DNA of 64,000 nucleotides from Acridotheres tristis (taxonomy: Eukaryota; Chordata; Aves; Passeriformes; Sturnidae), in NCBI GenBank assembly GCA_037013685.1, contig CM072889.1, forward strand, positions 9,681,976-9,745,975, read 5' to 3'. Each line of letters opens with the position of its first letter. Within the stretch, counting starts at the first letter, position 1. The notes beneath the pieces were generated by a model. The model was not told where the DNA came from, ran no database searches, and saw only the letters and a program-made list of their open reading frames with translations. Below are positions 1 through 12,800 of the stretch, piece by piece. Position numbers and translations under genes: made by a program.

Positions 1-836
1 AGAATGGTATAGGTGCACCTGCAGAGGGTGGAGATCCTTGTCAGAGTTCATGGCTGGTATGGCACAGGCATTTGCAATGAATCAAGGCTAGGAATTTCCA
101 CTGCTGTATCAAAACAAACAAAAATAGTACTTGTCCTTCACAAGAAAAATTAGAAATTGTCTCATGTAACTTATTTCAAACTGAAGAGTAAAAATGAATT
201 TAGAATTTTATATAAGACTTCTTTGAACTATTGTTTATCAGAAATAAAATAAACATGAACTAAGGGGACTCCAATAGCAAAGAAATAATTTAAGATGTAG
301 AATTTTAGCTAGACCATGTGTTATTAGTATTGCTGTTTTTACTATTCGTTTTCTTATCTGATTGCTGTTTCCAGTAATTTTTTCTTGTTTCCAGCCTGCG
401 ATCTTCATCTTTTGTGCTTCCCGTTGGTAGCTAAGGGGGAGCAAGCAGTGGCATGGGTTTAGGGGACTATCAGTTGGAGAATATCATTCCTAAACCATGA
501 CATTTGGGAGGGAAGGAAGGAGATATTTCCTTTTACCTCCAGAGACAGAGTATTTTGATGGCTACCTCTCAATTTGTTTTTTCAAAATGATACTGATTTT
601 TGTCTGTGTGCCAGGTTTCTTGCCAGTCTTCACTTCAGATACTGATGTCCTTTGGTAGAGAACATGCAATAATGTCAGGAACAGGAAGAGGTAAAGACAG
701 TAACAAAGGCATCCTGAAACAAGGGCTTTCTTTGATGGGACAAATTGAATTTCCTAAACAAAAATCTAACATCTCTTCTCTTTATTTTTAACAAGTCCTT
801 TGATAAATAATGGGGAAGCTTAAGAGTGAAATCTCT
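1..836. other. Unique non-coding DNA, no gene seen
   Basis: AT-rich sequence with no recognisable repeat or gene. The open frames are about 60 to 70 codons long, overlap on opposite strands, and have no recognisable domain or splice context. The stretch ends at the left TSD copy (TCTCT, 832-836) of the LTR that follows. Confidence 0.7.
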
Positions 837-1368
837 TGTCATATTTAACCCCAGCCAGAAACTCAGCCTCACACATCAACTGACTCAATCCTGACTGGGG
901 AGATGGAGAAGGGAGTCAGAGGGTAAAAGTGAGAAAATTCATGAGTCAAGATAAAGACAGTTTAATAAGTAAAGCAAAAGCCATGTGCACAAGGAAATCA
1001 AAACAAGGAATTCATTCCACATTTCCCCAGGGCAGGCAAGTGATCAGCATCCCCAGGACAGCAGGACTCCATCCCACATAATGGTGACAGGAAGGCAAAC
1101 ACCGTCACTCCGAATGTCTCACCTTCCTCTTCCATCAGCTTTATATGCCGAGCATGAGGTCATAAGGTCGGGCTCAGCTGTCCTGGCTGTGTCCCTTCCC
1201 TGCTCCATGTGCATCTGGGGTGGGGTGAGGAGCAGAGGAGGCCCTGGCTCTGGATTAGCCCTGCTAAGCAGCAAAAACATCCCTGACTTACCAAAACTCT
1301 TTCCAGCAAGAATCACAAACACAGCCCCATACCAACTACTAAGAAGAAAACTGGCCAAAGCCAGCACA
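837..1368 (-). mobile_element. Solo ERVL-type LTR with 5-bp TSD
   Basis: A 532-bp solo LTR that begins TG and ends CA on the plus strand. It is flanked by a perfect 5-bp duplication, TCTCT, at 832-836 and 1369-1373. A 5-bp duplication is the usual size for ERVL-class insertions, and I recognise the sequence as a widespread avian ERVL-type LTR family. The element lies on the minus strand: read that way it has a TATAAAG box (plus-strand 1139-1145) and then an ATTAAA poly(A) signal (plus-strand 961-966). No internal gag, pol or env sequence adjoins it, so it is what remains after LTR-LTR recombination. Open frames at 985-1419 (plus) and 1119-1388 (minus) run across the LTR and are not genes. The family name is from memory; the boundaries and TSD are read directly. 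Confidence 0.9.
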
Positions 1369-1373
1369 TCTCT

Positions 1374-3361
1374 GAAAAACTTCCTCACTTTTAAGAATAT
1401 AATAATCCCTGCAGGCTAAAAAAATGTCACCATCACCCATGGTTTTCCTCCTGAGAATTAACGACCTCACACCATTCAAGACAAGTGCATTTCATTCAGT
1501 GTGCTTGCTAATTTAACCCATTAATGGCAATGTGTGACCATCACCTATCAGAGCAGGACAAACAATCCCTAGTAACTGAGTCATGATTCCCCAGCAGTGT
1601 TAACATTGCACTTATTTTCACATATGGAGGCTTTTCACTTCCTTCTTAATAAAAGTGACTGTAGTGTGCTATGTTTTGAGGAGGAGATGGTCAGGTAGGA
1701 CTAGTGAAAAAGAATGTGGTAATAGTGAAAAACTCCCTTGAGTTAAGAGTGAAGAAAGAGATGTGAGAATTTCAGGTTCTTTGGAAACCCCTTTTTTATT
1801 ATTCTCAAGACATGAATTACCCCAAAGAAAAGAGCAAAAAAAGTAGCAGGGGTTAATTTCCTTTACAATACACAGATCAGTTTCTTGAATTCTTTTGAAA
1901 ATGTCATCTGGGACAAATGTGTGATGGAGCTTCATGTTCCAGTTCCTTTTCCCAGGATATAGTTAATGAGTCATATAACAGTGAAGTAGAAGAGAAGGGA
2001 CCATAAAATGGCCTCTTCCTACATAATCTTTCTCTTTGTTCCTTTGAGTCTGGTATTCCTTTGGATTCAGTGTTACAGCCTTAATAGAAGTTGTGAGTGA
2101 ACAGTGTGTGGTTTCCTGCAGTTCCAGAAAATCTCACAGGTTTAATCTTCAGGATACTCACAGGAAGATAAGAGATAAGGACTTGAGTCCCCTTGGGCTA
2201 TGAGGAAGGATTTGAATGGAAGTTTCTAACTTTTGTGAGTGTTTCAGTTATGAGGCTATGATAGGAAAAAAGCTGTCACTTGGCTTTTGTGCAGGAGCCT
2301 GTTCTGGACATGGGTAAGCACGTGTACCTCAGTGTGGCTCAAGGATGCTATTCCTAGCATACAGGGTTTCCATGTCTTGTCTCAGGGATATAACCCAGAA
2401 GAATATAATTTTGGTTTTTGACTTCTAAACCTGGGCTCAATAAACAAACACCCAAAGATCACAACTGTTGTACTGGAGACTATGAGTTTTTTTCCTTTTT
2501 ATTTTTTTGTTGCTAACATGTTTCAGTAGTTAGTGAAGGGGTTTTGTAGAAGAGAAGTGTGGATCAAAGACATTGATCCAAAGACATAGGTCTTTTCAAA
2601 AGAAACACTGGCTATTTTACTTATAAACTTGTTAGAGGGATAAAATTTGAAATCAGGAGAATACACCTGACAGAGGGGCTCTGTTGTTAGAAAGGGTTTG
2701 TTTTTTGTGAGGTGAAGAAAAAGTTTTAAGTAAGGGAAGATTCTTACAATAAACTGAAAGCTGTGGAGATGATTATCATCTCACTGGGGCTTTATGAAGA
2801 TGACAGTCACAGGAAGACATCTGTTAGGAACATGCATCAGAGACCCTTGTGAGCAAGGAAGAGACATTTCTGTGCTAGGAAGGTAAGGAGCCACACTGAT
2901 GAAAATAAATATCAGGACAGATGTGTCTGAGAGAACCTGTGATAATTTGTATTTTCATCTGTCAATTGTTATTTGATATGTTCTAGTAATTCTGGTAAAA
3001 GTTAACCATGTAAAACAGGCAAGTAAAGCCACTTCTTGAGTTTAACTCTGATTCCTCCAGAAAGAAATAATTGATATGCAGACTAAGAAAAAGCTGCCTA
3101 AGGTGCAGGTCAGATCCTAATGACTTGTACAGATGTGGGTATGCAAGTCAGGAAGGTGGGAAAATAATTTTAAATCTAGATTGTGAGCAGGGAAGGGGAT
3201 CACAAAGGAGTGCTGGAACCAGAAGTGAAGGGCACTAGTTACTGTACAAAGAAAACAGTGGGATCTACTTGACTATTCTTAAGTCTGTGTAGGTCCAGCT
3301 CATTCTCCCAAAAGGATGCAGATCACTAACTAACCTGGCTTTGCCTTTTTTTTTGGTGTAG
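1374..3361. other. Unique non-coding DNA
   Basis: About 2 kb with very few CpG dinucleotides and no recognisable transposon or coding frame. Its last 40 bases form a good plus-strand splice-acceptor context: CTAAC-like branch sites near 3335-3343, a T-rich tract, and AG at 3360-3361. They lead into the exon-like segment that follows. Confidence 0.6.
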
Positions 3362-3595
3362 TCGGTTGGAAACTTTGCATCTGGTTCCTCCTATCTCACT
3401 ATATGGCCAAGCAGCAGCTGGAACTTATCCCGTGTTGTTGTCAGTGCTTATCCACAGACAGAGTCTGAATCCTTTTTCTCGTGCTCGTCAGTGTCTGCAG
3501 CAAACAGACTGGGAAATCGAGTTCCTGCTCTCTCCCATCTTAAGGTGGTTTCTATAATCCTGTATTTATGTTTCAGTTTTGGGAATTCTATCTAA
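3362..3595 (+). other. Exon-like open segment, possible 3' terminal exon
   Basis: A frame opens directly after the AG at 3360-3361 and stays open for 77 codons to a TAA at 3593-3595. It contains no ATG, so a search for ATG-started frames would miss it. The segment carries five CpGs (in TCGG, CCCG, TCGTGCTCG and ATCG contexts), while the 2 kb upstream has almost none. An AATAAA lies downstream at 3723-3728, so the layout could be a terminal exon with a short 3'UTR. AAG followed by GT at 3545 could instead be a weak donor. I do not recognise the peptide, and a second frame (3366-3557) is also open, so coding status is doubtful. It could also be a non-coding RNA exon, a decayed repeat, or chance. 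Confidence 0.25.
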
Positions 3596-6500
3596 GGAAT
3601 CCTTTTACTGAACCGTATTTGCCTCCATTTGAAACTGTACTTGATCTGTAATATAAAATATTGAACAATTATCCTCAAAGGAAGAAAGAAAATTGGCAGA
3701 GAAGCTCCAGAGAACAGACTAAAATAAATCACGTTTTTGGCCTTTTTACTGCCTTCATCCAATAATCTTCTTAGTATTTTATGAAATTTGTCTTTAGTTT
3801 CATTATTTTTGTTTTGTTTTTATTTTTAATAGAAAGCCAGAATGGAGAAGGTAGATATGCTTGTTTGCTTGTTTAGCCCTGAAAGATGTTTAATCTGTTT
3901 TATATGATAAATACATGACAAGAACTGCATTCATATTACATTTTTTCCTGATACTTTTACAGAGTACCATTGTACGCTATAGCACTGAAATTCTGAGATC
4001 TTCTTTAAGAAATTCAAAATTAAATTATAAAATTGTTCTTCTATAATATATCAGATTTATTTGCTCTTCCTTTTCCCTTTGGAGGTAGGTGAAGAAAGTG
4101 CTCTTTTATGGCAAAATTTCTCAGAGGAGCTATGTGGCCTCTCCATCTCTTTGACATTGTGTGTAAATCTTTCAAGCTGAATGTACATACAATGCTTTGC
4201 CGTACAATTAAGTCAGTTCTTGGATCACTCACAATGTCCCATCTGCTTAGTTTGCCTTTTGAGTCCTCTGGCTTTGCATTTTCATGGGAGAGGACATAGA
4301 TCCTTCAGTGGAAATTTTTTTAAACCCAGGAGACAGAAAGTATTTTCTTTGATTGTCATTCCTAACTTCTGTAGGGAATATGCACTGATCGTGGAGACCT
4401 GCCCTCTTCAACAGTATGCCAGTCCACTCAATATTTACTCTCCCTCTGTCTCTTTTATGTTCTTTTCCATTTTGCTAACAACATGTTATTTTTAATTATT
4501 TCCATTTTGATTTGACTCTTTACAGGTGTCAGTGCTTCTATCTCATCTTTTCTTTTGTTACACCTGCATATCAGAGAAACTTAATTTTTTAACCCCAATT
4601 TTGTTGTTCAGCAACCTCTACAGCATGAGATAGGTGTTCTCTTAGACCTCAACAAGAACACTCCAGTCTCGGCAGGCAGCATTTTTCAGTAATGGTCTTG
4701 TTAGAGAGGAAAAGGTGTTTCTGCATTTTCTTAATGAGGAAATAATATTTCAGCCTGCTTAGTTTAATTCCCTATTGGTTTGATAGCAGTGGAGTGATCC
4801 ACTCTTGTACTTGCCATCAGCAAATCCATGAAGTTGCTAATTAGGAGAAGATTTACAGGTAGGGGTAGTATCTTTAATTAGACTAAGTATAGTTGGGAAA
4901 TAGAAAACAGACAAGCTCTCAGGCACATGAGTAGTTCTTGAGGTCTGAAACAGAAGCAGGAAACTTCAAAGCAAAATTCAAGTTGGAAGCAACTGCTCTG
5001 ACTTAATTAATGACCTACAAAATACTTCTGAAAGATAAGCCTGGAAACTCAAATTCGTAACTTAGTAAATACCAAAAGCCGTGGACTCACTGCAGTTACT
5101 GTTTTTCTTGTCCTTTACAGTCTTGTCCAAGTCCTTGTCCATCCTCAGCCTCCCATTAATGTTACAGAGTTCCACAGGTTACAGATTACATGTAGCTCTT
5201 TCCTCTTGAGAGAGAGCAACCCCTCTCCCGCCAGCTCCTTACTGAGTGTCTTTGATGCCCCCCAAGCAAACTTTCCTCTTCTCTTGAGCAGTAATTCATA
5301 TCTAATAAACCCTAAGCAATTGCTCTTAATGTCTAATTACAATTCTTTTTAAAATGTTCTCCTTTTGTTTCAGATCTGAGAAAGCACTTGCCAGAACTTT
5401 TACCTGTTTTTTCTGAACCTGCTGTTCTAACTAAAAAGTATCAGCTCATTCTAAAAATCTTAGTTTGACCGTATTTTTAAACAATATATCTACAATGGCC
5501 TTCTACCCTTTGTCCATCCCACCACCCCTCATTAAAAGATTAAGGAATTAGAAGGTTAAATTTTTTTAGTATTCCTTACATAATCTTGTATTCCTCCTTT
5601 ATTTATTACTAAAGTGGGTGCTCTATCATGAGCATTAATATAGACATTAAGTATTCTGCACTTTGGTATAATGTGAACAACCACTGGATTAAACAGTTGC
5701 TTTACTTCTCTCTGAAATGTAGTATGATGAATCAAATCACATTTCAAGAGTGGAATAAGGGTTTCAGTTTTATGGTATTATTGCATAAATCTATATACCT
5801 GTAAATGACAGGCTCAATATGTTGAGGTCTTCTTATTTATGATACTCGGTTTCTTTCTGCCATGAAGTGATGGAAAAAGAGAGGCAGGATCATAATTATA
5901 TTCATTATGATGACACATCTGACAGCTCTCTGCATCTACAAGTAGCTTTCAAAATCTAGAGAAATGATTTCCCATTTCTTTGCACAAACAGTTTTGGTAT
6001 GGGATTCAGAACTCCTGATATGTGTAATGAGTATCGTACAAGCCCAGACTGCAGAAATGGATAGAACAGAGGAAAACGTATCCCAACATTGTCTTACCAG
6101 GCAGAGTGCACTGACTTACAGCCATGTGAATCAAATCAAACTCTTGTTTCTAATAAGAATGTGAAGATGCCTGTTATGAACATGAAATATTTGCAGGTTA
6201 AAAAAACAAGAAGCCATGCCTTTGGAGGATTATAAGGAATGTAATACATTTTATTTTAATGGAGGTTTTATACCTGAAAACATGCACTGAAAAAAAGTAA
6301 AATGCTTTCCCTAAACTGTTTGCCAGCAACAGCTGGAAAACAATACTGTAAATTTAGACTTTGATTTTTCAACAATGTTGTTAAGTAACTCTCAGAGTAC
6401 AGGTCCATTAGCCTATTTAGAATGAGACTCTTAACACATTCTTCCCAAGTGCAGTTGGTTCCATTTTTCAGTATCAATCATGTAAGTGACACAATAGTTA

Positions 6501-9392
6501 CACCTATGGTGAATAAAATTTATCAAGTCTTGAGGTATTGCATATCAGACTGCAATTTATTAGCGTAAAAGAGCCTTATGTTTTCATAGATTCCTTAGTT
6601 CTGGCTCATGCCTCCTTAGAAGTCATGGCTGCATAGTCAATGTGAATCAACTAAATGTAATGCCATTGTGGGAAATAGGTGTCTAGACTAGTCCATCTAG
6701 CAGTCAGCTGAAGTGATGTATCTCATTGTTTGGTGGTTTGGGTTTTTTTTTCCACCTCTAACCTTTGATAAGAATAGTCAGGAAAAAAGTGTACTAACAA
6801 ATACTTGGAAAATGCATAAATCTCCTTAAGTTCTTATTGTTTTTAGATTAGAAATTAAATTAAGATCTAAAAATACATAATTTGACAACTGAACTACAGA
6901 ATTTCAATTCAGTCATTTTTGATGTGTATCATGCTACATAATAGAAAAGTATAATGGTGTGCATATACATATACATTCCACTGTAAAAGTACAATATAAT
7001 GTTCCTAAAACAGTTTTTCAGACTAGAATTTCTATACATTATTTGCACAATGAATATATGTGAAGTTCATCAGCACTCACTACAAAACTTTAATAAAGTT
7101 GAAAGAAATACTGATTTTTTTTAAAAAAACCATAAACTGGCTGGTATTTAATACCTCTAACACAACATGAACTCCAGCAGCCTGCCTGTCTCTCACCTCC
7201 TCCCCAGCTTCCCAAATGATACTTTCTTACACAACATACTTACCAGCTAAAAAATTCTGTTAGTAATGAACATCTCATTGCTTTCTAATAACTGTCCAGC
7301 AATCAGAAGGCAGAGAAGAAATAGTTTGTTGTACTATGAACGTTTTGATGCTTGCTCTGTTCTCTAATTGTAATTCACTTCCTAAGGTCCACCATGAAAA
7401 TGTGTTCTTTGACCAATTTCTAAAGGGTAAAAATCAATTAGTTTATGGTTTTCATGGAATTCATTTGCTTAACCAAAACTTAAATACAATTATAATTCAA
7501 ACACAGCTATTTAACTTCCAGGATTTTGGTGGTTTTTTTAACAATTTAACAATTCTGTGTCCTGGGATTATTGCCAGGTATGGGAAGTACAAAGTAGAGA
7601 GTGTTCTGCATACCAATAATAAGGGTGTACCCTCTTCTTTTAGAAGTCTATATAAATAATTTCTAAAATATCACGTTAAAGCTAATGTATTGGTACAGAG
7701 ACAAGGTGATTGTTTAAATAAATACTCAGCATTCTGTACTTGTTGGGTTTGGGCTTTTTTTAAGAATTAGGCTTTTAATTTGGAGCTACAGATTTGATGT
7801 CAAATTGGGAATACTGATTGGCTGCTAGATGAACTATGTTATTTTCTTCCCTATCCAAAGCTTTTCCTGACCCAGAGTTACTGTCAAGATGAGCAACTGA
7901 GCTAAGTGTTCTTTAATTCATGATTCTTTTCAATACAGTTACCAGGAAAAAATTCTCACAGGTTGGGGAGACTTAGCTTTTATTTTCTGTAAAACAGAAT
8001 GAACAAATGGATCTGCTTAGGGAAATCTTTTACAAAATCTTTTAACTGTGTGCATTTTGGCACATGCTTTCTTTGTGAAATTTAGAATCTTGACTTCTGT
8101 AGTTTTGTGCTTCAGATTGCTTTTATCATCTAAATAGTTGTTAAAATGGCACATAGGCTGGAAGTTTCTCAAGTACTACAGCAAGCAGCAATGCAGCAGT
8201 AGCAGCAGAGTGCTCAGATTTGGCCAGTGGTGCAAATAGACACAGCTATTCCTTCCACTAGCATTGTCCATCTGTTAGTGATCACCTGTGTGAATCCTTC
8301 CCCTGCACGCTCCTGCGAGCATTTTGTTGGCATCCTTTCTTTCCATACATTCTGCTGACTTCCTTGGGATGAAAAGTCTAAGAAAATACTGCTTTTGGTG
8401 TTAGGACTTCTGAAGCAGAATCCTGCTGTGTTCATGGATGCTGTCCATGTTTATGTTGATTTATTAAGAGAAAATATATGACAAGGGATGTGAATGTTTT
8501 GCTAAAAAATACTTAATGTTTTATCTTCAGGATTATTTGCCCAGTTTGATGAAACGTCTTATTTTTTTTTTTTTTCTGTGAAAGGAAATAAGGTTTTTTA
8601 TTTTTATCACTGCTTCCCCCAAAATAGGGCTTTTCAATCACACTGTATTTGGTACTTTGATTGGCCAGTATTTTGTATCTGCCAGAAACCTGGAAGAATC
8701 AAAGTGTTAGGCACTGAATACAGTGAGAAAGACCCTACTAATATCCAAACTTATTAACCCCAAAGCTAATTAGCTTTCCTTTTATTAAGCATCAGAAGCT
8801 TCCTATGGGAGATTTGTAAAACAGGCTTCATTAGTTCTGCTGCTCACACATCTACTTGTTTACTTCTGGTAACAAGGAAGGAACCTTCTTCAGGAGTGGA
8901 AAACAATAACTTGCAGACAAAACAGGCAGGAAGTTATTTGAACTAGTGATGAAAGATGAGTGAGAGGTTTTGTCTCTGGATCAGAGTACTGTTATGTTTA
9001 ATTTATGTTTAATTATGAAATCGGTAGGCTAGTCAAGATGTTGGTTTGGGTATCTTCATATTAGTAGGCTCAGTAAATAACTGGAACACAGAAATAATCT
9101 CAAGCCCAAGGAAAGTCTGGAGTTCAGAGGTAAACTCTTTGATGTAATTTAATGTAAATGGGAAATCTATTCCCCCAAATTTAATATAAAGGTCACATCA
9201 GAGACCTTTAATCAGTCACATCAGAGAGTTAAATACAAAAGCAATCCAGATGTATCCATGCATATTCTGAATTAGAAGAAGTGTCATTTATATAGTAATT
9301 TATCTAGAATGTTTGGAATTCCACTGACAACTCTATCCTTTTCTAAATAACCACCTATTTATGAAGAAGTTTGAAAAATATCTCACTTGTTA
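3596..9392. other. Unique non-coding DNA
   Basis: About 5.8 kb of AT-rich sequence without a recognisable gene or mobile element. Small features are a 14-base T run at 8562-8575, a CAG-like patch near 8180-8205, and a 13-base direct repeat (GTCACATCAGAGA) near 9191-9226. The longest frame (7336-7659, plus, 107 codons) shows no domain and has A/T-driven composition. A minus-strand pseudo-exon with good splice sites at 7244-7291 is discussed in the findings. Confidence 0.6.
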
Positions 9393-9396
9393 ATTA

Positions 9397-9801
9397 TGGC
9401 CACTGGGGAGGCAGTGATACTGAGACCAGTCTGGCCAGAGAGATGTGTGGCGAAAACAGAGGGATGGGAACGATGGAGTTACCATAAAAATAAAGAACTT
9501 TAATGGATAGAATAACAAAGGTAGAAACTGCACGATCTAAGGGGCAGCATCCAAAGACCCGGGGGTGTGGCGAATGTAACAATATATGGGGGTATCTGAG
9601 GGCAAATGTCCAATCATGAACATGAACTAGGAGCATATCTTTATAAGTGACCAGCCCCAAACCAACTGAGAACAGGAACCAGAAACATGACTTGTTATAG
9701 AATCCCTCCATTAATGTACCAACTCCCATGGTCTCAGTTGATGCCTCCTGCATATGCAGGTGAAGCCACTCCTGTCCATCACCACCAGACCTATTTCCAC
9801 A
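9397..9801 (-). mobile_element. Solo LTR, family shared with 43383-44171
   Basis: About 405 bp beginning TGGCCACTGG and ending TTTCCACA on the plus strand. It aligns along its length with the interrupted copy at 43383-44171, for example the shared block GAGATGGGAACGATGGAG at 43450 and the shared GCAGGTGAAGCCACT near the right end. Read on the minus strand it has a TATAAAG box (plus-strand 9639-9645) and then an ATTAAA signal (plus-strand 9499-9504), the order expected of a retroviral LTR. The 4 bp flanking the TG...CA ends match exactly (ATTA at 9393-9396 and 9802-9805), but longer offset duplications are also possible. No internal retroviral sequence adjoins it. The minus-strand frame at 9394-9816 simply reads through the LTR. 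The class (ERV1 or ERVL) is undecided. Confidence 0.8.
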
Positions 9802-9805
9802 ATTA

Positions 9806-12800
9806 ATGATACCCATTGTATCAACTTAATCAGAGTTTAGTTTTATTTTCTTGCAGCAAATCTTCTCTAGCCTGAAGCCTCCCTTCATAGCCCTAGTTTC
9901 TCTTGTCAGTCACTATAAATGTGAGTATCCTTTCCTGAGCCTTGAGATTTTCAGGTTATCCTTATTTTAAATTATTTTGGAGGCTTATAAATATATCTTA
10001 GATAATGCAGAACAAATAGTCTTTTCTACTTGGAAGGAAGGATTATATTTCAAGTTCCTGATTTAATAAATACCAAATTTTTCAAAAAATTACAATTAAG
10101 TTTTTATCAGCACACAATATGCTTGATCCTATTCTACATGAGCCCTGTTGAGTTGTTTACTGGGCAAAATGGATGTGAAATGCTTCCAGAAACATCAAAA
10201 TACATTAAATTTGCATAGGCCAGAAAAAATTATTGAACATTATACAAAAGTATATTGCAAAGAACCCAAACCACAGTGATAAATTTGAGATGAAGAAGAA
10301 ATGGAGTTTGTTCAAGGACACTTGAAAGCTTATTGAATTATTTTTGAACCTTGAACATAAAAAATTACTGGTGAATTTAGGTTGAAGCATGGTCCAAGTA
10401 TTATATCAAAAGATTTTCTGCAATTCCCATCGAACCCACAGCCATTCTGTGACTTGTCACTTAAGAAACACTGTTATACCAAATAAAACACAGCTTGTAT
10501 CTCCTGAGTGATGAGGATAAGGTTGATTCAGCTAGCAGGGATATTGTCTCCTCAGGCTTTGTACAGCATCTGGCACACTGAGCTGCCCTGAGAAATCACA
10601 CAGGCACATTAAGCCTGACCTGCTTTTCCTTTCTATTTTGCGAGCTTATTACTCCAGTGAGGGTTTTTTATCCATGGCATTTTTGCTTTCATTGTTATAG
10701 TGACACTGAGGTAGATAATGGACATCTATGTGTGAGAAGAGTCAACTGTCTGACTGCTTTTGGGTTCTAAGTACTTAGCATTACAAAATGTTGCTGTTTC
10801 ATTTTTTCACTGGCTCGTAAGACTACCACTTCTGAAAAGTTTCGTAGTGTAGTTTAATAGTTCTGTATTAAGATGGACTTTAACTATTGATAGATGAGAA
10901 CTTTAGCACAAAAATAGCTGTAGACCCATAGCTCAAAGAGATGAGGCAGTCTTTGTGTTTCAAATGTCACTTCAGTCAAACCACTCCTTTGTCTGAAATA
11001 CTGTAATACCTATAATTTTCTTCACTCTAGGAAATATTAAGATTTTATTTTATTCTGTAAGAAACATTTGTTGCACTAGTTTATTAATGTGAGGAGATAT
11101 AAACACTTTCAGAAGGGGAAATACATTTGTTTTTCTCCCATAGACAATAGTACATCAGCAAATCTGAATGTCCGACCATACAGATATTCTGTAAGATACA
11201 TCTGCATTGCTCCTCTGGCAGAGTGAAAAATGTTGAATATAGGCTTTTCAAGGCATGAAAACAATTTGAGATTTGCTTTCCTGAGAAGATATCTTTGAAG
11301 ACAGCATTTAATAAAACAGTGAAATACTCGACTTCTCCTGAAAGGTTTTCTACTTTTTCTTACCAGTGAAAATGAAACTTTAACACTGTAACTTGCATTT
11401 TACTACTGACCCTGTGTTTGGGGCGTGCCGCACTTTTGCATGTTGGAGACAAAGGAGCTTTTTGTTCTCAGCAGTTCTGATTTTACTTAGACTTTCCTTA
11501 GTGCATACTACAGTAATCAGAAGCAGCTTCTTGGAATTGGTCTTGGATAATAATTTTAGCGTGTATTTGAATATTTCATTTTCTTCTGATTTATGATGAC
11601 TTGATTTACCTAAGCAATTTCAATAATTTGGGGTTGTGTCTTTAATAACTCTTACAATTAAATAGAGTTCTTGACAGAGGGTAAGGGAGGGAAGCCTTTA
11701 TTTGTGTTTTGTCATCTATAAAAATCCATTAGTGATTTGCAGTGAAATGTTGGTCCAACATTTTGTTAGTGGAAAACAGGCTCTAGAAAGATGTATCTTG
11801 TGGATTAAACTCTTATATTTTGCAGTGCTGAAATTTACAGAACTTGTTATAATTAACTAAATGGTATTTTGATGCTATTAGCCTATGCTCAGTCAGGAGA
11901 GTTGAAAAACTTGACATGTGTTGTCTACTTACTGCATGAAATTGATCTCTGGTATCATCTTAGGACTTGCCCTGATAAGCTTAATTATTTGCAGTTAGTA
12001 TAGGATTCATTTTCTGTTCTTATTTACCTTAGTCTTTCTTCAGCTTTTTTGTTATACACATTGATGAGGTCGTACACCCTCTTACATTATAAATACATTT
12101 GTATCCACATTATTCAAGGGATTCTTGTTCTCATGTCTGAGTATAAAGATTAAGTATAATTTCATCATATAAACCAGTAACTTTTACAAGTTCCTTTTGT
12201 GATCATCCCTTCTTTTGCAGACATCACCTAAGTTTTTTGTTGTAAAATGGTCTGCTGTCCTGCTGATGTTATCAAAGAGCATTGAACAGTGTAACAGCTG
12301 TGAACTAATATAGCATTGATTCTGTCCTTTGAGAATCATCAGAGGTATTTGCATTTTCTAATCCCATAATCCTATCCCATATTTGCCAGTATTAGGCATC
12401 ATATCATATCATATCATATCATATCATATCATTAAATTGTGCTTGAACATTTATTAAATTAACATATTTAAAACATAATTTATTGAAATACTGTACATTT
12501 TGTGCTCCAAATAATGTCCTGTTGCACATTTTTGCAGTCTGGAAGGTTCATCTAGTATCCCTCATGCCTCTCAACAGCCCTATGCCCTTTTATAGCTCAT
12601 GGAATGCAGACGAGGACCGTGGTGAATTGAATGTCTCTGAGACAAAGTTGTGACTGTCGAAATCAGTAGAATTTTTTCACTGCACTCACAGAGTTTAGAA
12701 TTTCATCCAGTGTGATGAAGAAATCATGGAGTCAAAATACATATTTTTAAGCTGCTTTGGGTTTGTTTACATAAGACAGGTGTTTTGTGGGTATTTTGCT

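Noticed and set aside
985..1419. 144-codon plus-strand frame
   Set aside because: It lies across the ERVL-type LTR on the strand opposite to its transcription, and has no recognised domain.
2295..2313. Micro-exon between TTTTGTGCAG and GTAAGC
   Set aside because: Nineteen bases between chance-level splice sites with no other support.
9394..9816. 140-codon minus-strand frame
   Set aside because: It coincides almost exactly with the LTR at 9397-9801, and related frames occur in the homologous LTR at 43383-43707. It is LTR read-through.
12541..12580. Possible old CR1 fragment
   Set aside because: Only short wording such as TTCATCTAGT resembles CR1, and the neighbouring CR1 blocks are absent.
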